Shown piece after piece: positions 1 through 5,981 of a stretch of 6,187 nt of DNA; the stretch's first letter is position 1, and every line of letters begins with the position of its first letter. The notes beneath the pieces are model-generated. The model was not told where the DNA came from, searched no databases, and saw only the letters and a program-made list of their open reading frames with translations. Location of the stretch: NCBI GenBank assembly GCA_019417795.1, contig DXUR01000171.1:1-6187 (forward strand), given 5' to 3'. The stretch is from Clostridiales bacterium. GTDB taxonomy: Bacteria; Bacillota_A; Clostridia; Oscillospirales; Oscillospiraceae. Position numbers and translations under genes: made by a program.

Positions 1-185
1 AAGCAAAAGTCAAGCATTAAATGCGCACAATTTTTCACTTCTTGTTTTGTCTAATTTTGACAAGCCAACATGGCCGCCGTCATGTCCCATGGTCGGCAGC
101 CTGCGTGTTTTCCTGTTCTGTTCCCCGTGTTCCGCTCCACTCACATCCTCTCCCTTTGATTGTCCTCTGTGCTGGTTTCTTCCTG
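1..185. other. Gene-free stretch downstream of the IS30 transposase
   Basis: No supportable gene is seen here. The open frames that cross it are shadows of the transposase or lack a ribosome binding site. The first 70 bases are noticeably more AT-rich than the rest of the window. They contain a small palindrome (GCATT-A-AATGC, 14-24) and a weak 5-bp stem (47-51 with 59-63). One end of the insertion sequence, with its inverted repeat, probably lies here, but I could not match it convincingly to a partner on the other side of the transposase. Confidence 0.5.
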
Positions 186-1271
186 TTACGCGATCAGCCC
201 GATCTCCCGCAGGCACTCCCGGAACATGACCTCGCTGCTCTTGTACCCGAAGATTTTCCGTGGATAGTTGTTAATCCATTCCTCCGTGGCCGCGATCTCC
301 GCCGCGCTGACCTTAGAGAAATCTGTGCCTTTCGGATGCCGCCGTCTGATCATGCTGTTGGCGTTCTCGTTGCTCCCCCGTTCCCACGAAGAATACGGAT
401 GGCAGAAATATACCTTGGTGCGCGGGATGGTCTTGTTGACAGCGCTCCGCTCCAGCTCCTCCGCCGCCGAAAATTCCGAGCCATTGTCAAAGGTGATGCT
501 TTTGAAGATCGCTCTGAACCGTCTGGCACCGCATTTCCGCTCCAGTGCATCCAGCGCCTTGACCACGGTTTCCGCCTTTCTGTTCGGTATTCCTATGATG
601 ATGTCTTTCCGCGTCTTGCGCTCATTCAGGGTCAGCAGAGCGCTGGTGGTCTTGCACTTGCCCTTTCCGCTGTACACGGTGTCGCCCTCCCAATGTCCGA
701 ACTCCTCGCGGCTCTCCACCTCCAGCGGGCGCTGTTCAATGCTGTCGCCTGCGGAGGCTCTGGCCTGATCGTCCTTGGTTTTGACCTTTTTATAGCCCTG
801 CTTGTGCTTCCCGTGGCGCGGCAAGTCCACCTGTGTGATTTGGAGAAAGAGGCCCTTTTTGATGTAGCTGTAGATCGTCGTCACAGAAACCGAGGTCTCG
901 AATGTCCGCCCCTCCATCATCGCGTAGCCGAGAACGGCAGCGGGACTGCACTCTTTTTCAACGATTGTCGCCTCGATGTAGTTTGCAAGCTCGTGATCTT
1001 TGCCGATTTTCAAGTCTGGCCCTTTCTCCCGCAAGTGTTCCTGATACCGCGCTTCCGCGATGTCCGGGCTGTACGCCGTCACCATTTCCCACGTCGCCCC
1101 GTCCAGCCGCTCATACTCTCCGCGCTTTAACTCCCGGTAGATGGTGGAAACGTGGACGCGCAGCTTCTCCGCAATCTGCGGCGGCTTCAAGCCCCTGCGC
1201 TGCCACTTCTCAATGCGCAGCCTGTCGTTCTTGGTCAGATGCTTAAATGTTCTCCCTCCGGTCTGCACCAC
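186..1271 (-). CDS. IS30-family transposase
   Basis: This is a DDE-type transposase that would cut and join the ends of its own insertion sequence. About 361 residues is normal for the IS30 family. The N-terminus (residues 9-50) holds a helix-turn-helix of the HTH_38 type (LKPPQIAEKLRVHVSTIYRE). The catalytic core follows, with D197 in HWEGDTV, D262 in TFDNGSEF and E302 in ERGSNENANSMIRR, the last being the family's NEN signature. The start is one of two adjacent GTG codons. The AGGAGG at 1276-1281 lies 4 nt from the first (1271) and 7 nt from the second (1268), so 1268 is the better-spaced start. The stop is TAA at 186-188. The gene appears intact. It lies beyond the phage operon terminator, so it is probably transcribed from its own promoter. 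The family assignment is firm; the exact IS name is not known. Confidence 0.95.
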   Translation of the reverse strand: MVQTGGRTFKHLTKNDRLRIEKWQRRGLKPPQIAEKLRVHVSTIYRELKRGEYERLDGATWEMVTAYSPDIAEARYQEHLREKGPDLKIGKDHELANYIEATIVEKECSPAAVLGYAMMEGRTFETSVSVTTIYSYIKKGLFLQITQVDLPRHGKHKQGYKKVKTKDDQARASAGDSIEQRPLEVESREEFGHWEGDTVYSGKGKCKTTSALLTLNERKTRKDIIIGIPNRKAETVVKALDALERKCGARRFRAIFKSITFDNGSEFSAAEELERSAVNKTIPRTKVYFCHPYSSWERGSNENANSMIRRRHPKGTDFSKVSAAEIAATEEWINNYPRKIFGYKSSEVMFRECLREIGLIA

Positions 1272-1360
1272 AAATCCTCCTCTCTCATGCTTCTGCGCGG
1301 GCGGTGTCGGGTCTTGCCCGTTCCGCTCCGCCGTTTTGCTTTGTCGCTTTTTGTCTTATT

Positions 1361-1389
1361 ATGATACCTGTAAATCCCTTACCACGCAA
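1361..1389 (-). promoter_or_regulatory. Candidate promoter of the IS30 transposase
   Basis: Read on the minus strand, TTGCGT (1384-1389) and TATCAT (1361-1366) are separated by exactly 17 bases. The -10 box matches the sigma-70/sigma-A consensus at 5 of 6 positions, but the -35 box at only 3 of 6. It lies about 90 bases upstream of the transposase start and downstream of the phage operon terminator, which is where an IS-borne promoter would be expected. This is a by-eye call. Confidence 0.3.
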
Positions 1390-1412
1390 CAGATTTTTCG
1401 GTGCGAACGCGC

Positions 1413-1458
1413 AAAAAATCCCCCGGCTGCTATATCTATGAGTATAGCAGCCGGGGGA
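1413..1458 (-). terminator. Rho-independent terminator of the phage lysis operon
   Basis: Positions 1419-1434 pair perfectly with 1443-1458 to give a 16-bp GC-rich stem with an 8-base loop. On the minus strand the stem is followed at once by six T residues (the A run at 1413-1418). It begins 5 bases past the stop codon of the LLH holin, the last gene of the cassette. It should end the late transcript before the IS30 element. Confidence 0.93.
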
Positions 1459-1463
1459 TAATT

Positions 1464-1856
1464 TCAGTTATTCAGTTCCTTTTCGCCGTCCGTCTTGCCG
1501 GTGGCTTCCTCCACAAAAATGCCACCCAGCGTACCGATTGTGCTGTCCACGGCGATGTCCAGTTCCTTAACCGCCGCCTCGATCATGGCCTTTACCTCCG
1601 CCGTGACCTTAATTCCCTTTGCTTCAAGCATCTGCACCACATAATCGTACTTCGGGATGGGCAGCGTACCGGTCTCGCGCTGCTTCTCCGCCGCCTTGAC
1701 CAGAACGGCGACAATGCCGTACAGGCGCTTGTCTTTCAGCCAAGGGATGCCGGTCTTGATCAGCCACGGAACGGCCACGCCGGTGAAGAACAGGCCGAGG
1801 ATGGCGAAAATTGCCTCAATGACAATGTTGATGATGTCGGGAATGATCTGTGTCAT
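1464..1856 (-). CDS. Phage holin, LLH family
   Basis: This 130-residue protein is a likely holin, an inner-membrane protein that forms lesions and releases the endolysin at the end of infection. A single strongly hydrophobic segment lies at about residues 8-32. It is followed by a soluble, largely helical tail that ends in the pattern typical of the LLH family (KGIKVTAEVKAMIEAAVKEL, residues 80-99). The AAGGAGG at 1865-1871 lies 8 nt from the ATG and overlaps the stop codon of the endolysin, so the two genes are probably translationally coupled. It is the last gene before the terminator. The family call rests on the single N-terminal span, the length, the C-terminal pattern and the position next to the endolysin. 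Confidence 0.85.
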   Translation of the reverse strand: MTQIIPDIINIVIEAIFAILGLFFTGVAVPWLIKTGIPWLKDKRLYGIVAVLVKAAEKQRETGTLPIPKYDYVVQMLEAKGIKVTAEVKAMIEAAVKELDIAVDSTIGTLGGIFVEEATGKTDGEKELNN

Positions 1857-1869
1857 GGTGTGTACCTCC

Positions 1870-3378
1870 TTACACTTTCGTCAGATATTTCTTGTCCACG
1901 TTTCCTGTGATCGCGCCGCTTTTCAGCGTGGAAACTGAAACGCGGTCGCCGCTGATTGCCCGGACATACAGCTTTGCGCTGTACACCCACGAGGAAAACT
2001 TGCGCGTGGTGCCGTAGACTGTGGCAGCCTTGTCCATCGTCACCTGATCGCCCACGGCCAGCGCCGCCGCTTCGGTCTTGATGTCTGCCGCGTCCACCCA
2101 GCCGTACACGGTGCTTCCGCCGCCGCTCACGGCGACAAGGTGATACGGATGCCTGCTCACAAGCGGCTGATACACCTGCGTCACCTTGGCCTTGCCCGGC
2201 TTGCACGGTTTGCCCACGGTGCTGTTTGCGCTGGTGTAGTGCCTCTCGCCGGTGAATGTCACGATGTCGCCCACCTTGCACCCGCCGCCCTTGGTCGGTG
2301 CAGCGTCCGTCGCAGTCCCGCCGCCGGTCGCCTCCTTTCCGCCGTACTTCGGTACGCCGTAGCCGCGAATGTACCGTCCGTTCACAGAAATGGTGCGGCG
2401 CTTCACGCTGTCGGAGTAGTTGCCCTCAATGACGGTGATGCTTGTCCCGCTGACCTTTTCCACGATGCCCACATGATCGGCGCTGCCGGTGCAGTCTCCC
2501 ACGCCGCTGTCCTGCCAGTCGTAGAAAATATAGTCGCCGGGCTTCGGCACATAAGCGTCGTCCTCCTGCCAGCTCCCCAGCTTCTTGAACAGCTCAATGT
2601 GCTTTCCGCAGCCGCACTCCGTCGGGATGATGTCGGTCATTCCCGCCGCGATAGCGACGGCGCTTGCGAACGTGCTGCACCATGCGTCCGTGTACTTCAC
2701 GGCGTAGCCACGGGCCAGCGGCTTGTGACTGTTGTACAGGTCGATGATCTTCCTGTGGCTTCCGTCGCTCTCTTTGCATCCGATGTAGCTCTGGGCGATG
2801 CTCACGATCTTCTGCCGCTGTTCCTGTTCCGTCATAGGCTTTCCTCCGCTTCCTGCGGCGCTCCCTGCCGCATACTTGTCGTAATACTTCTGGCCGAACG
2901 CAGCTCGCCGGGCCTGCGCCGCCTCGCTCTGATCTGCCGGGCGCTCAAATTTCAGCAGCACCGCGTCCGATGCTGCCCGGACGCTTCCAGCCGTTTTCAG
3001 CACGGCCAGCACCGCCTTATAGTCCTCCCGCAACTCTTTCATCAGGAAATCAAGCTGCATTTCCAGATCGCCGATGCTCTTTCGGCAGCACTGGGCATAG
3101 TCCAGCAGCTCTGCCTTGCGGGAGCAGTATGTCCATTGGGCGAGGCCATAGCCCGCCTTATCCGTTGCGAAGAACTGATACTTGCCGCTGTCCACTGCCG
3201 CCGTATAGCTTGCGTCGGTCACGCCAAGCCTTTTTTCGTATAGGTTCTCCACATTGTTCGGGATAAGGCCGCTCTCCGCATACAGGTTTCCCATCAGACC
3301 GGCGGTGCCGAAATCGTTCAGCCCCGCTCCTTTCAGATAATTCCAGATTTTTTCCTCGTTGTTCTTTCCTGCCAGCAT
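1870..3378 (-). CDS. Modular endolysin: tail-lysozyme-like domain, CHAP domain and two C-terminal wall-binding-like modules
   Basis: This 502-residue peptidoglycan hydrolase should lyse the host. Residues 6-165 resemble the phage tail lysozyme domain, with GLMGNLYAESGL (E35 the likely catalytic acid) and YGLAQWTYCSRK near 77-88. A Gly/Ala/Ser-rich linker at about 170-180 leads into a CHAP amidase/endopeptidase domain (about 185-345), with C234 in DAWCSTFAS, H302 in DHVGIVEKV and the E318-G-N triplet. A Gly/Thr-rich linker (347-366) precedes two SH3-like modules. These lie at about 368-433 and 442-502, each beginning with a VGD motif, and probably bind the wall. There is no signal peptide, so export should depend on the holin. 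The start is ATG at 3378, with GAGGAGGG (3386-3393) 7 nt upstream that overlaps the stop of the preceding gene. The CHAP assignment is firm, while the fold of the terminal modules is inferred. Confidence 0.93.
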   Translation of the reverse strand: MLAGKNNEEKIWNYLKGAGLNDFGTAGLMGNLYAESGLIPNNVENLYEKRLGVTDASYTAAVDSGKYQFFATDKAGYGLAQWTYCSRKAELLDYAQCCRKSIGDLEMQLDFLMKELREDYKAVLAVLKTAGSVRAASDAVLLKFERPADQSEAAQARRAAFGQKYYDKYAAGSAAGSGGKPMTEQEQRQKIVSIAQSYIGCKESDGSHRKIIDLYNSHKPLARGYAVKYTDAWCSTFASAVAIAAGMTDIIPTECGCGKHIELFKKLGSWQEDDAYVPKPGDYIFYDWQDSGVGDCTGSADHVGIVEKVSGTSITVIEGNYSDSVKRRTISVNGRYIRGYGVPKYGGKEATGGGTATDAAPTKGGGCKVGDIVTFTGERHYTSANSTVGKPCKPGKAKVTQVYQPLVSRHPYHLVAVSGGGSTVYGWVDAADIKTEAAALAVGDQVTMDKAATVYGTTRKFSSWVYSAKLYVRAISGDRVSVSTLKSGAITGNVDKKYLTKV

Positions 3379-3391
3379 GATCTATCCCTCC

Positions 3392-3706
3392 TCACGGTTC
3401 CTCTGTCTGCTGTGCAATCCGTTCCGCCTCCTCCTTTTCTCGTCTCATGTCCGCAAGCTGCCACCGCCTGTCCTGCTTCTTCTCCTTGGTGGTCTTTATC
3501 CAGCCGAGGATGCCGCACTCGCCGCCCAGCGTGGCGAACACGCAGGTGATCAGCGTATCCGGTACGGAGCCGTACACGGTAAACAGTGCGATCATGGCTA
3601 TCGTGAATACCGTCAGACACAAAAAGACGATCAGCAGAATAAAGTCCATGGTTCCCATGCGCTTCTTCCGGCCTTTCGTCTTTGCCTGCGTTCGCTTTCC
3701 CGCCAT
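3392..3706 (-). CDS. Small two-span membrane protein of the lysis cassette (holin-like)
   Basis: This 104-residue protein starts with a very basic N-terminus (KTKGRKKR, about residues 9-16). Two hydrophobic segments follow, at about 22-44 and 51-70. The C-terminus is highly charged and probably helical (KEKKQDRRWQ onward). The size, two spans and position directly upstream of the endolysin fit a holin, antiholin or other lysis-accessory protein, but I do not recognise the family. Translation should start at ATG 3706, because AAGGAGG at 3713-3719 is 6 nt away. The upstream gene stops only one base before this start. Alternative in-frame ATGs at residues 17 and 20 would remove the basic tail, the kind of dual-start arrangement known from some holins, though no separate ribosome binding site was checked for them. 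Confidence 0.8.
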   Translation of the reverse strand: MAGKRTQAKTKGRKKRMGTMDFILLIVFLCLTVFTIAMIALFTVYGSVPDTLITCVFATLGGECGILGWIKTTKEKKQDRRWQLADMRREKEEAERIAQQTEEP

Positions 3707-3707
3707 G

Positions 3708-3992
3708 TCAGTCCTCCTTGATGTGCGGGTGCGCGTTTTTATTCAGGTGCTTATTCAGTTTGTCCAGCGCATCCTTGCACGGCCCGTTGCACCCCTGCTC
3801 CACAAGCCCCTGCAACGCACCCCGCAGGCCATAGCAGATAAGCGTCTGCTCCTCCTGAATGGCGTTGATGAACTCGCTCTGTTTTTTGTTGCTCTCAATG
3901 ACCTTGTACACGGAAACAATGGCGGCGACCAGCGCTCCGATTGCTCCCAAAAGGCTGGCCGCCTTAATGATGGTGTCCGCGTTGATGTACAT
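3708..3992 (-). CDS. Small single-span membrane protein of the lysis cassette (holin-like)
   Basis: This 94-residue protein has one hydrophobic segment at about residues 8-29 (SLLGAIGALVAAIVSVY). A short basic stretch and a probably helical cytoplasmic or periplasmic part follow. Three cysteines sit in CYGLRGALQGLVEQGCNGPC (C53, C68, C72), which could form a disulfide or bind metal. The C-terminus is rich in Lys, Asn and His. An AGGAGG at 4001-4006 lies 8 nt from the ATG. The protein looks like a prophage membrane protein of the type often left as hypothetical or holin-like. The lysis role is inferred from its neighbours and topology, not from a recognised family. Confidence 0.8.
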   Translation of the reverse strand: MYINADTIIKAASLLGAIGALVAAIVSVYKVIESNKKQSEFINAIQEEQTLICYGLRGALQGLVEQGCNGPCKDALDKLNKHLNKNAHPHIKED

Positions 3993-4010
3993 TTTCCTGT
4001 CCTCCTGCTT

Positions 4011-4193
4011 TCACTCCGGCCATTCGTCCCCGCCGATGGCCCTGCGGTATGCCTCGTCGGCCTCCGCGATCTCGTCTCGCCCGGTCACGGTGTCGCCCAG
4101 CTCCGCAAGGCGTGTCGCCAGCACCCGGACGGTACGCGCCTGCATTTCCACAAGCGCCTCCAGCTCTGCGATGATCTGCAAATGGCTGCTCAC
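4011..4193 (-). CDS. Small helical phage protein of unknown function
   Basis: This is a 60-residue, acidic, probably all-helical protein (LQIIAELEALVEMQARTVRV region), with a heptad-like pattern that suggests a short coiled coil. I chose the GTG at 4193 because GGAGG (4201-4205) lies 7 nt upstream. The GTG also overlaps the TGA of the preceding gene in a GTGA arrangement, a classic translational-coupling junction. A longer reading from an upstream ATG at 4259 would overlap the previous gene by 70 bases and is less likely. Its position between a tail appendage gene and the membrane proteins suggests a minor structural or assembly role, but no family is recognised. Confidence 0.75.
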   Translation of the reverse strand: MSSHLQIIAELEALVEMQARTVRVLATRLAELGDTVTGRDEIAEADEAYRRAIGGDEWPE

Positions 4194-4834
4194 GCCGTCG
4201 CCTCCGTCCAGCCGTATACCCCCGGTTCCCACACATTGGCATCCGCCGTTGATGTCCAATGCTTTCCATTGTGGCTCACCTTGTCGCCCTTTGCGTAAGC
4301 GTCATGCGCCCCCACCGGCTGGCTCCATTCCGGCCATTCTTCCGCCGGGTCAGATGCCGCCGACCAAAGCGACACCGCCTTGTCCGGTTCCCATCCAGCC
4401 TGTGAGGTGTGCGCCTGTACGCATTTGTACAGCTTGTCCCCCCAGTTGCGTAGCTGCCCCACCGTGTAAGCAACGCCGGTCTGCCACGTTTCAAACAGGC
4501 TCTTATGCTCCCCCGCAGTCACAGCGTCGATGCTTCCGCTCTCCGCCAGCGTCACAAAGGCGATCTCTGTTGCTTTTCTCGTTTCTTCCATCACCTTTAT
4601 CCTTTCCACATACCGGTAATGCTCGCTGATGGTATAGAAGTCGTACCGCGTCCCGTCCTCGTCCGTGTCGCTGTGATAGTGCCGGTCGATGCGGCAGCGG
4701 TCTGTGATGCTGCTGTCGTCGTACTCCCGCACCGTGGTCAGGTATTCACCCTCCCGCAGTGCAGGGCCGCCCACGATTTTCAGGTTTTCCCGTTCTACGC
4801 CGCCGATAACGCTTGTTCCGTAGACGTATTCCAT
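4190..4834 (-). CDS. Phage tail appendage protein with two carbohydrate-binding (CBM5/12-like) modules
   Basis: This 214-residue protein probably sits at the tail tip or baseplate and binds host surface sugars. Residues 1-115 are a charged, Tyr-rich N-terminal part that I do not recognise, probably a particle-attachment and oligomerisation region. Residues 117-160 are a chitin-binding-like module (WQTGVAYTVGQL, then YKCVQAHTSQAGWEP and LW). A second, diverged copy at 168-211 runs from EWSQPVGAHDAYAKGDKV to WEPGVYGWTEA. ATG 4834 is favoured because AGGAG (4843-4847) is 8 nt upstream. A longer reading from 5260 would lie entirely inside the reverse transcriptase. The gene begins 40 bases before the end of the reverse transcriptase, so the two are almost certainly on one transcript. 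The carbohydrate-binding assignment rests on the spaced Trp/Gly/Tyr pattern; the sugar is unknown. Confidence 0.85.
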   Translation of the reverse strand: MEYVYGTSVIGGVERENLKIVGGPALREGEYLTTVREYDDSSITDRCRIDRHYHSDTDEDGTRYDFYTISEHYRYVERIKVMEETRKATEIAFVTLAESGSIDAVTAGEHKSLFETWQTGVAYTVGQLRNWGDKLYKCVQAHTSQAGWEPDKAVSLWSAASDPAEEWPEWSQPVGAHDAYAKGDKVSHNGKHWTSTADANVWEPGVYGWTEATA

Positions 4835-5898
4835 CTTGCCCGCTCCTTTCTTGCGTGTTCTCTGACCACGCATTTCAATTTCCGCTGCAAACCCGCCTCC
4901 ACATAGCTCTGGAAAAAGTGGACATGGTTGCAGTGCTTCATCTGGCCCAGTCTGGATAAAAGCCCCTGCGCCAATGCGGGCTTGATCGCGTGGTGCCGCC
5001 GCATGGCACGGCGGCAGGCGGAAAGAGAATGTTTCAGGCGCACCATGTTTCGTTTCCGCAGCAGGGTATACCCTCGCCCGAAGCGATACCCCAGCGCCGC
5101 CACCGTCCGCTTTGCCGTCGGATAGAGCTGCCACTTGCCGTTCAGCCGCAGGCCGTGTGCCGCCAGCCATTTCTCGATCAGCTCCCGCAGCCGCCGCAGC
5201 TTCCGCTTGTTCCGCCCGAACAAGGTAAAGTTGTCCATGTACCGCAGGTAGTGGTCGCACAGGCCGCTTTCCCGTATCATCCGGTCGAGTGGTTGCAGCA
5301 CCGTGTTAGCAAACCATTGAGAAAAGTAAGCACCGATCAGAATGCCGTGCTTCATCAGCCGCTCGCATACCTCCAGCATTCGCCGGTCTTTCACCAGCCG
5401 CCGGAGCCGCTTCATCACCGTCTCCGCCGTCAAACTGTCGTAGAAATGGTGGATGTCCAGCTCCTCGGCGTACTTCGTCCCTTTTGGGTCTGTCCGCATC
5501 CACTTCTTGATGGCCCGAACGCCGTAATGGATGCCCCGGTTTCGGATGCTCCCGCAGCAGAAATTGTCCATGCCCCGCATCATGATCGGCTCCAACACCT
5601 GAATGACCGCATGATGCACATACTGGTCAGGCCACAGTCTCGGCTCCGATATGTCCCGCCACTTGCCAGCGCTCTTGTCCCAGCGCCGCGCAAGCCTCGG
5701 CTCGTTCGCCTCGTAACCGCCTGTAATGATCTCTCGCAGCTCTTTTACATAGCGGTCAACGTCCGCCTCCACCCGTGCCACCGTCCGGTTTGGCCTGTGG
5801 TGCGGATGGAAGCGGTGTGTCACGTTCACGGCAAAGATCGCCAGCCGCAGGTTTTCTTCCGATACCAGCTTTGGAAATAGGTTGTTTGCTCGTTTCAT
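4795..5898 (-). CDS. Reverse transcriptase, diversity-generating-retroelement (DGR) type
   Basis: This 367-residue RNA-directed DNA polymerase would copy a template-repeat RNA into mutagenised cDNA. Fingers-palm motifs are present in order: KWRDISEPRLWPDQYVHHAV (79-98), YAEELDIHHFYDSL with metal-binding D148, and HGILIGAYFSQWFANTVLQP (184-203). The last carries IGxxxSQ, the motif typical of DGR enzymes. The active-site box is YMDN (220-223), in which the usual second Asp is Asn. A GYRFGR motif follows near 270-275, then a basic C-terminus (thumb or RNA-binding). The length matches DGR enzymes, and there is no endonuclease or maturase extension as in group II introns. ATG 5898 is preferred over ATG 6069 because AGGAGG (5911-5916) precedes it, though the 12-nt spacing is long. 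It sits directly downstream of the AAC-rich repeat and overlaps the carbohydrate-binding gene by 40 bases. Other retron-like or Abi-like classes are possible but fit less well. Confidence 0.87.
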   Translation of the reverse strand: MKRANNLFPKLVSEENLRLAIFAVNVTHRFHPHHRPNRTVARVEADVDRYVKELREIITGGYEANEPRLARRWDKSAGKWRDISEPRLWPDQYVHHAVIQVLEPIMMRGMDNFCCGSIRNRGIHYGVRAIKKWMRTDPKGTKYAEELDIHHFYDSLTAETVMKRLRRLVKDRRMLEVCERLMKHGILIGAYFSQWFANTVLQPLDRMIRESGLCDHYLRYMDNFTLFGRNKRKLRRLRELIEKWLAAHGLRLNGKWQLYPTAKRTVAALGYRFGRGYTLLRKRNMVRLKHSLSACRRAMRRHHAIKPALAQGLLSRLGQMKHCNHVHFFQSYVEAGLQRKLKCVVREHARKERARWNTSTEQALSAA

Positions 5899-5981
5899 CA
5901 GGAATGTTTTCCTCCTTTTAGCCTCACGGTCTTTCCATCGCCCCCGCAGGTTGCGGGAGTGTACTAAACCGTGTCCTGATG
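5896..5981 (-). promoter_or_regulatory. Inverted repeat that could sequester the reverse transcriptase start
   Basis: CATCAGGA at 5974-5981 (minus-strand reading) is perfectly complementary to TCCTGATG at 5896-5903, which contains the ATG of the reverse transcriptase. Pairing would enclose the CCCGCA/TGCGGG hairpin and the AGGAGG site in a loop and bury the start codon. This could link folding of the template RNA to low reverse transcriptase translation. An 8-bp match over this distance can also occur by chance, so the role is inferred. Confidence 0.3.
5943..5957 (-). other. GC-rich hairpin upstream of the reverse transcriptase
   Basis: CCCGCA pairs perfectly with TGCGGG across a 3-base loop, about 45 bases upstream of the reverse transcriptase start. 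No T run follows on the minus strand, so it is not an intrinsic terminator. It may be the 3' structural element of the template RNA, or a translation-control element of the reverse transcriptase mRNA. DGRs often have a hairpin close to the VR, but this one is too far from the repeat to be that element. Confidence 0.5.

Larger units (their letters stand above)
186..1389 (-). mobile_element. IS30-family insertion sequence (minimal extent)
   Basis: The span covers the transposase and its candidate promoter only. The true ends should lie somewhat further out, within about 1-185 on one side and about 1390-1419 on the other. IS30-family elements normally carry imperfect terminal inverted repeats of roughly 20-30 bp and a short target duplication. 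Neither could be established by eye. The best end-to-end match I found was 8 of 11 bases (16-26 against the reverse of 1409-1419), which is too weak to call. Confidence 0.6.

Noticed and set aside
21..1130. Long plus-strand open frame of 369 codons opposite the transposase
   Set aside because: It is the antisense shadow of the IS30 transposase, with no ribosome binding site and an unprotein-like composition. GC-rich coding DNA often leaves such frames open.
16..1419. Terminal inverted repeats of the IS30 element at 16-26 and 1409-1419
   Set aside because: Only 8 of 11 bases match and the match does not continue inward. The right arm also overlaps the T-tract of the terminator.
2140..3243. 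Plus-strand 367-codon frame opposite the endolysin
   Set aside because: It is an antisense shadow of a strongly recognisable endolysin and shows no domain of its own.
4835..5260. N-terminal extension of the carbohydrate-binding protein to position 5260
   Set aside because: The extra 142 codons lie entirely inside the reverse transcriptase, and a good ribosome binding site sits 8 nt before ATG 4834.
4990..5880. Plus-strand 296-codon frame opposite the reverse transcriptase
   Set aside because: It lies entirely antisense to a gene with clear motifs, is rich in Pro, His and Arg, and has no recognisable domain.
4795..5898. Group II intron maturase or retron reverse transcriptase
   Set aside because: There is no maturase or HNH extension, and no retron msr/msd layout was recognised. 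The IGxxxSQ motif and the neighbouring AAC-rich repeat fit a DGR better.
5943..5957. Intrinsic terminator upstream of the reverse transcriptase
   Set aside because: The stem is good but no T-run follows it on either strand, and a terminator here would block expression of the reverse transcriptase and the lysis genes.
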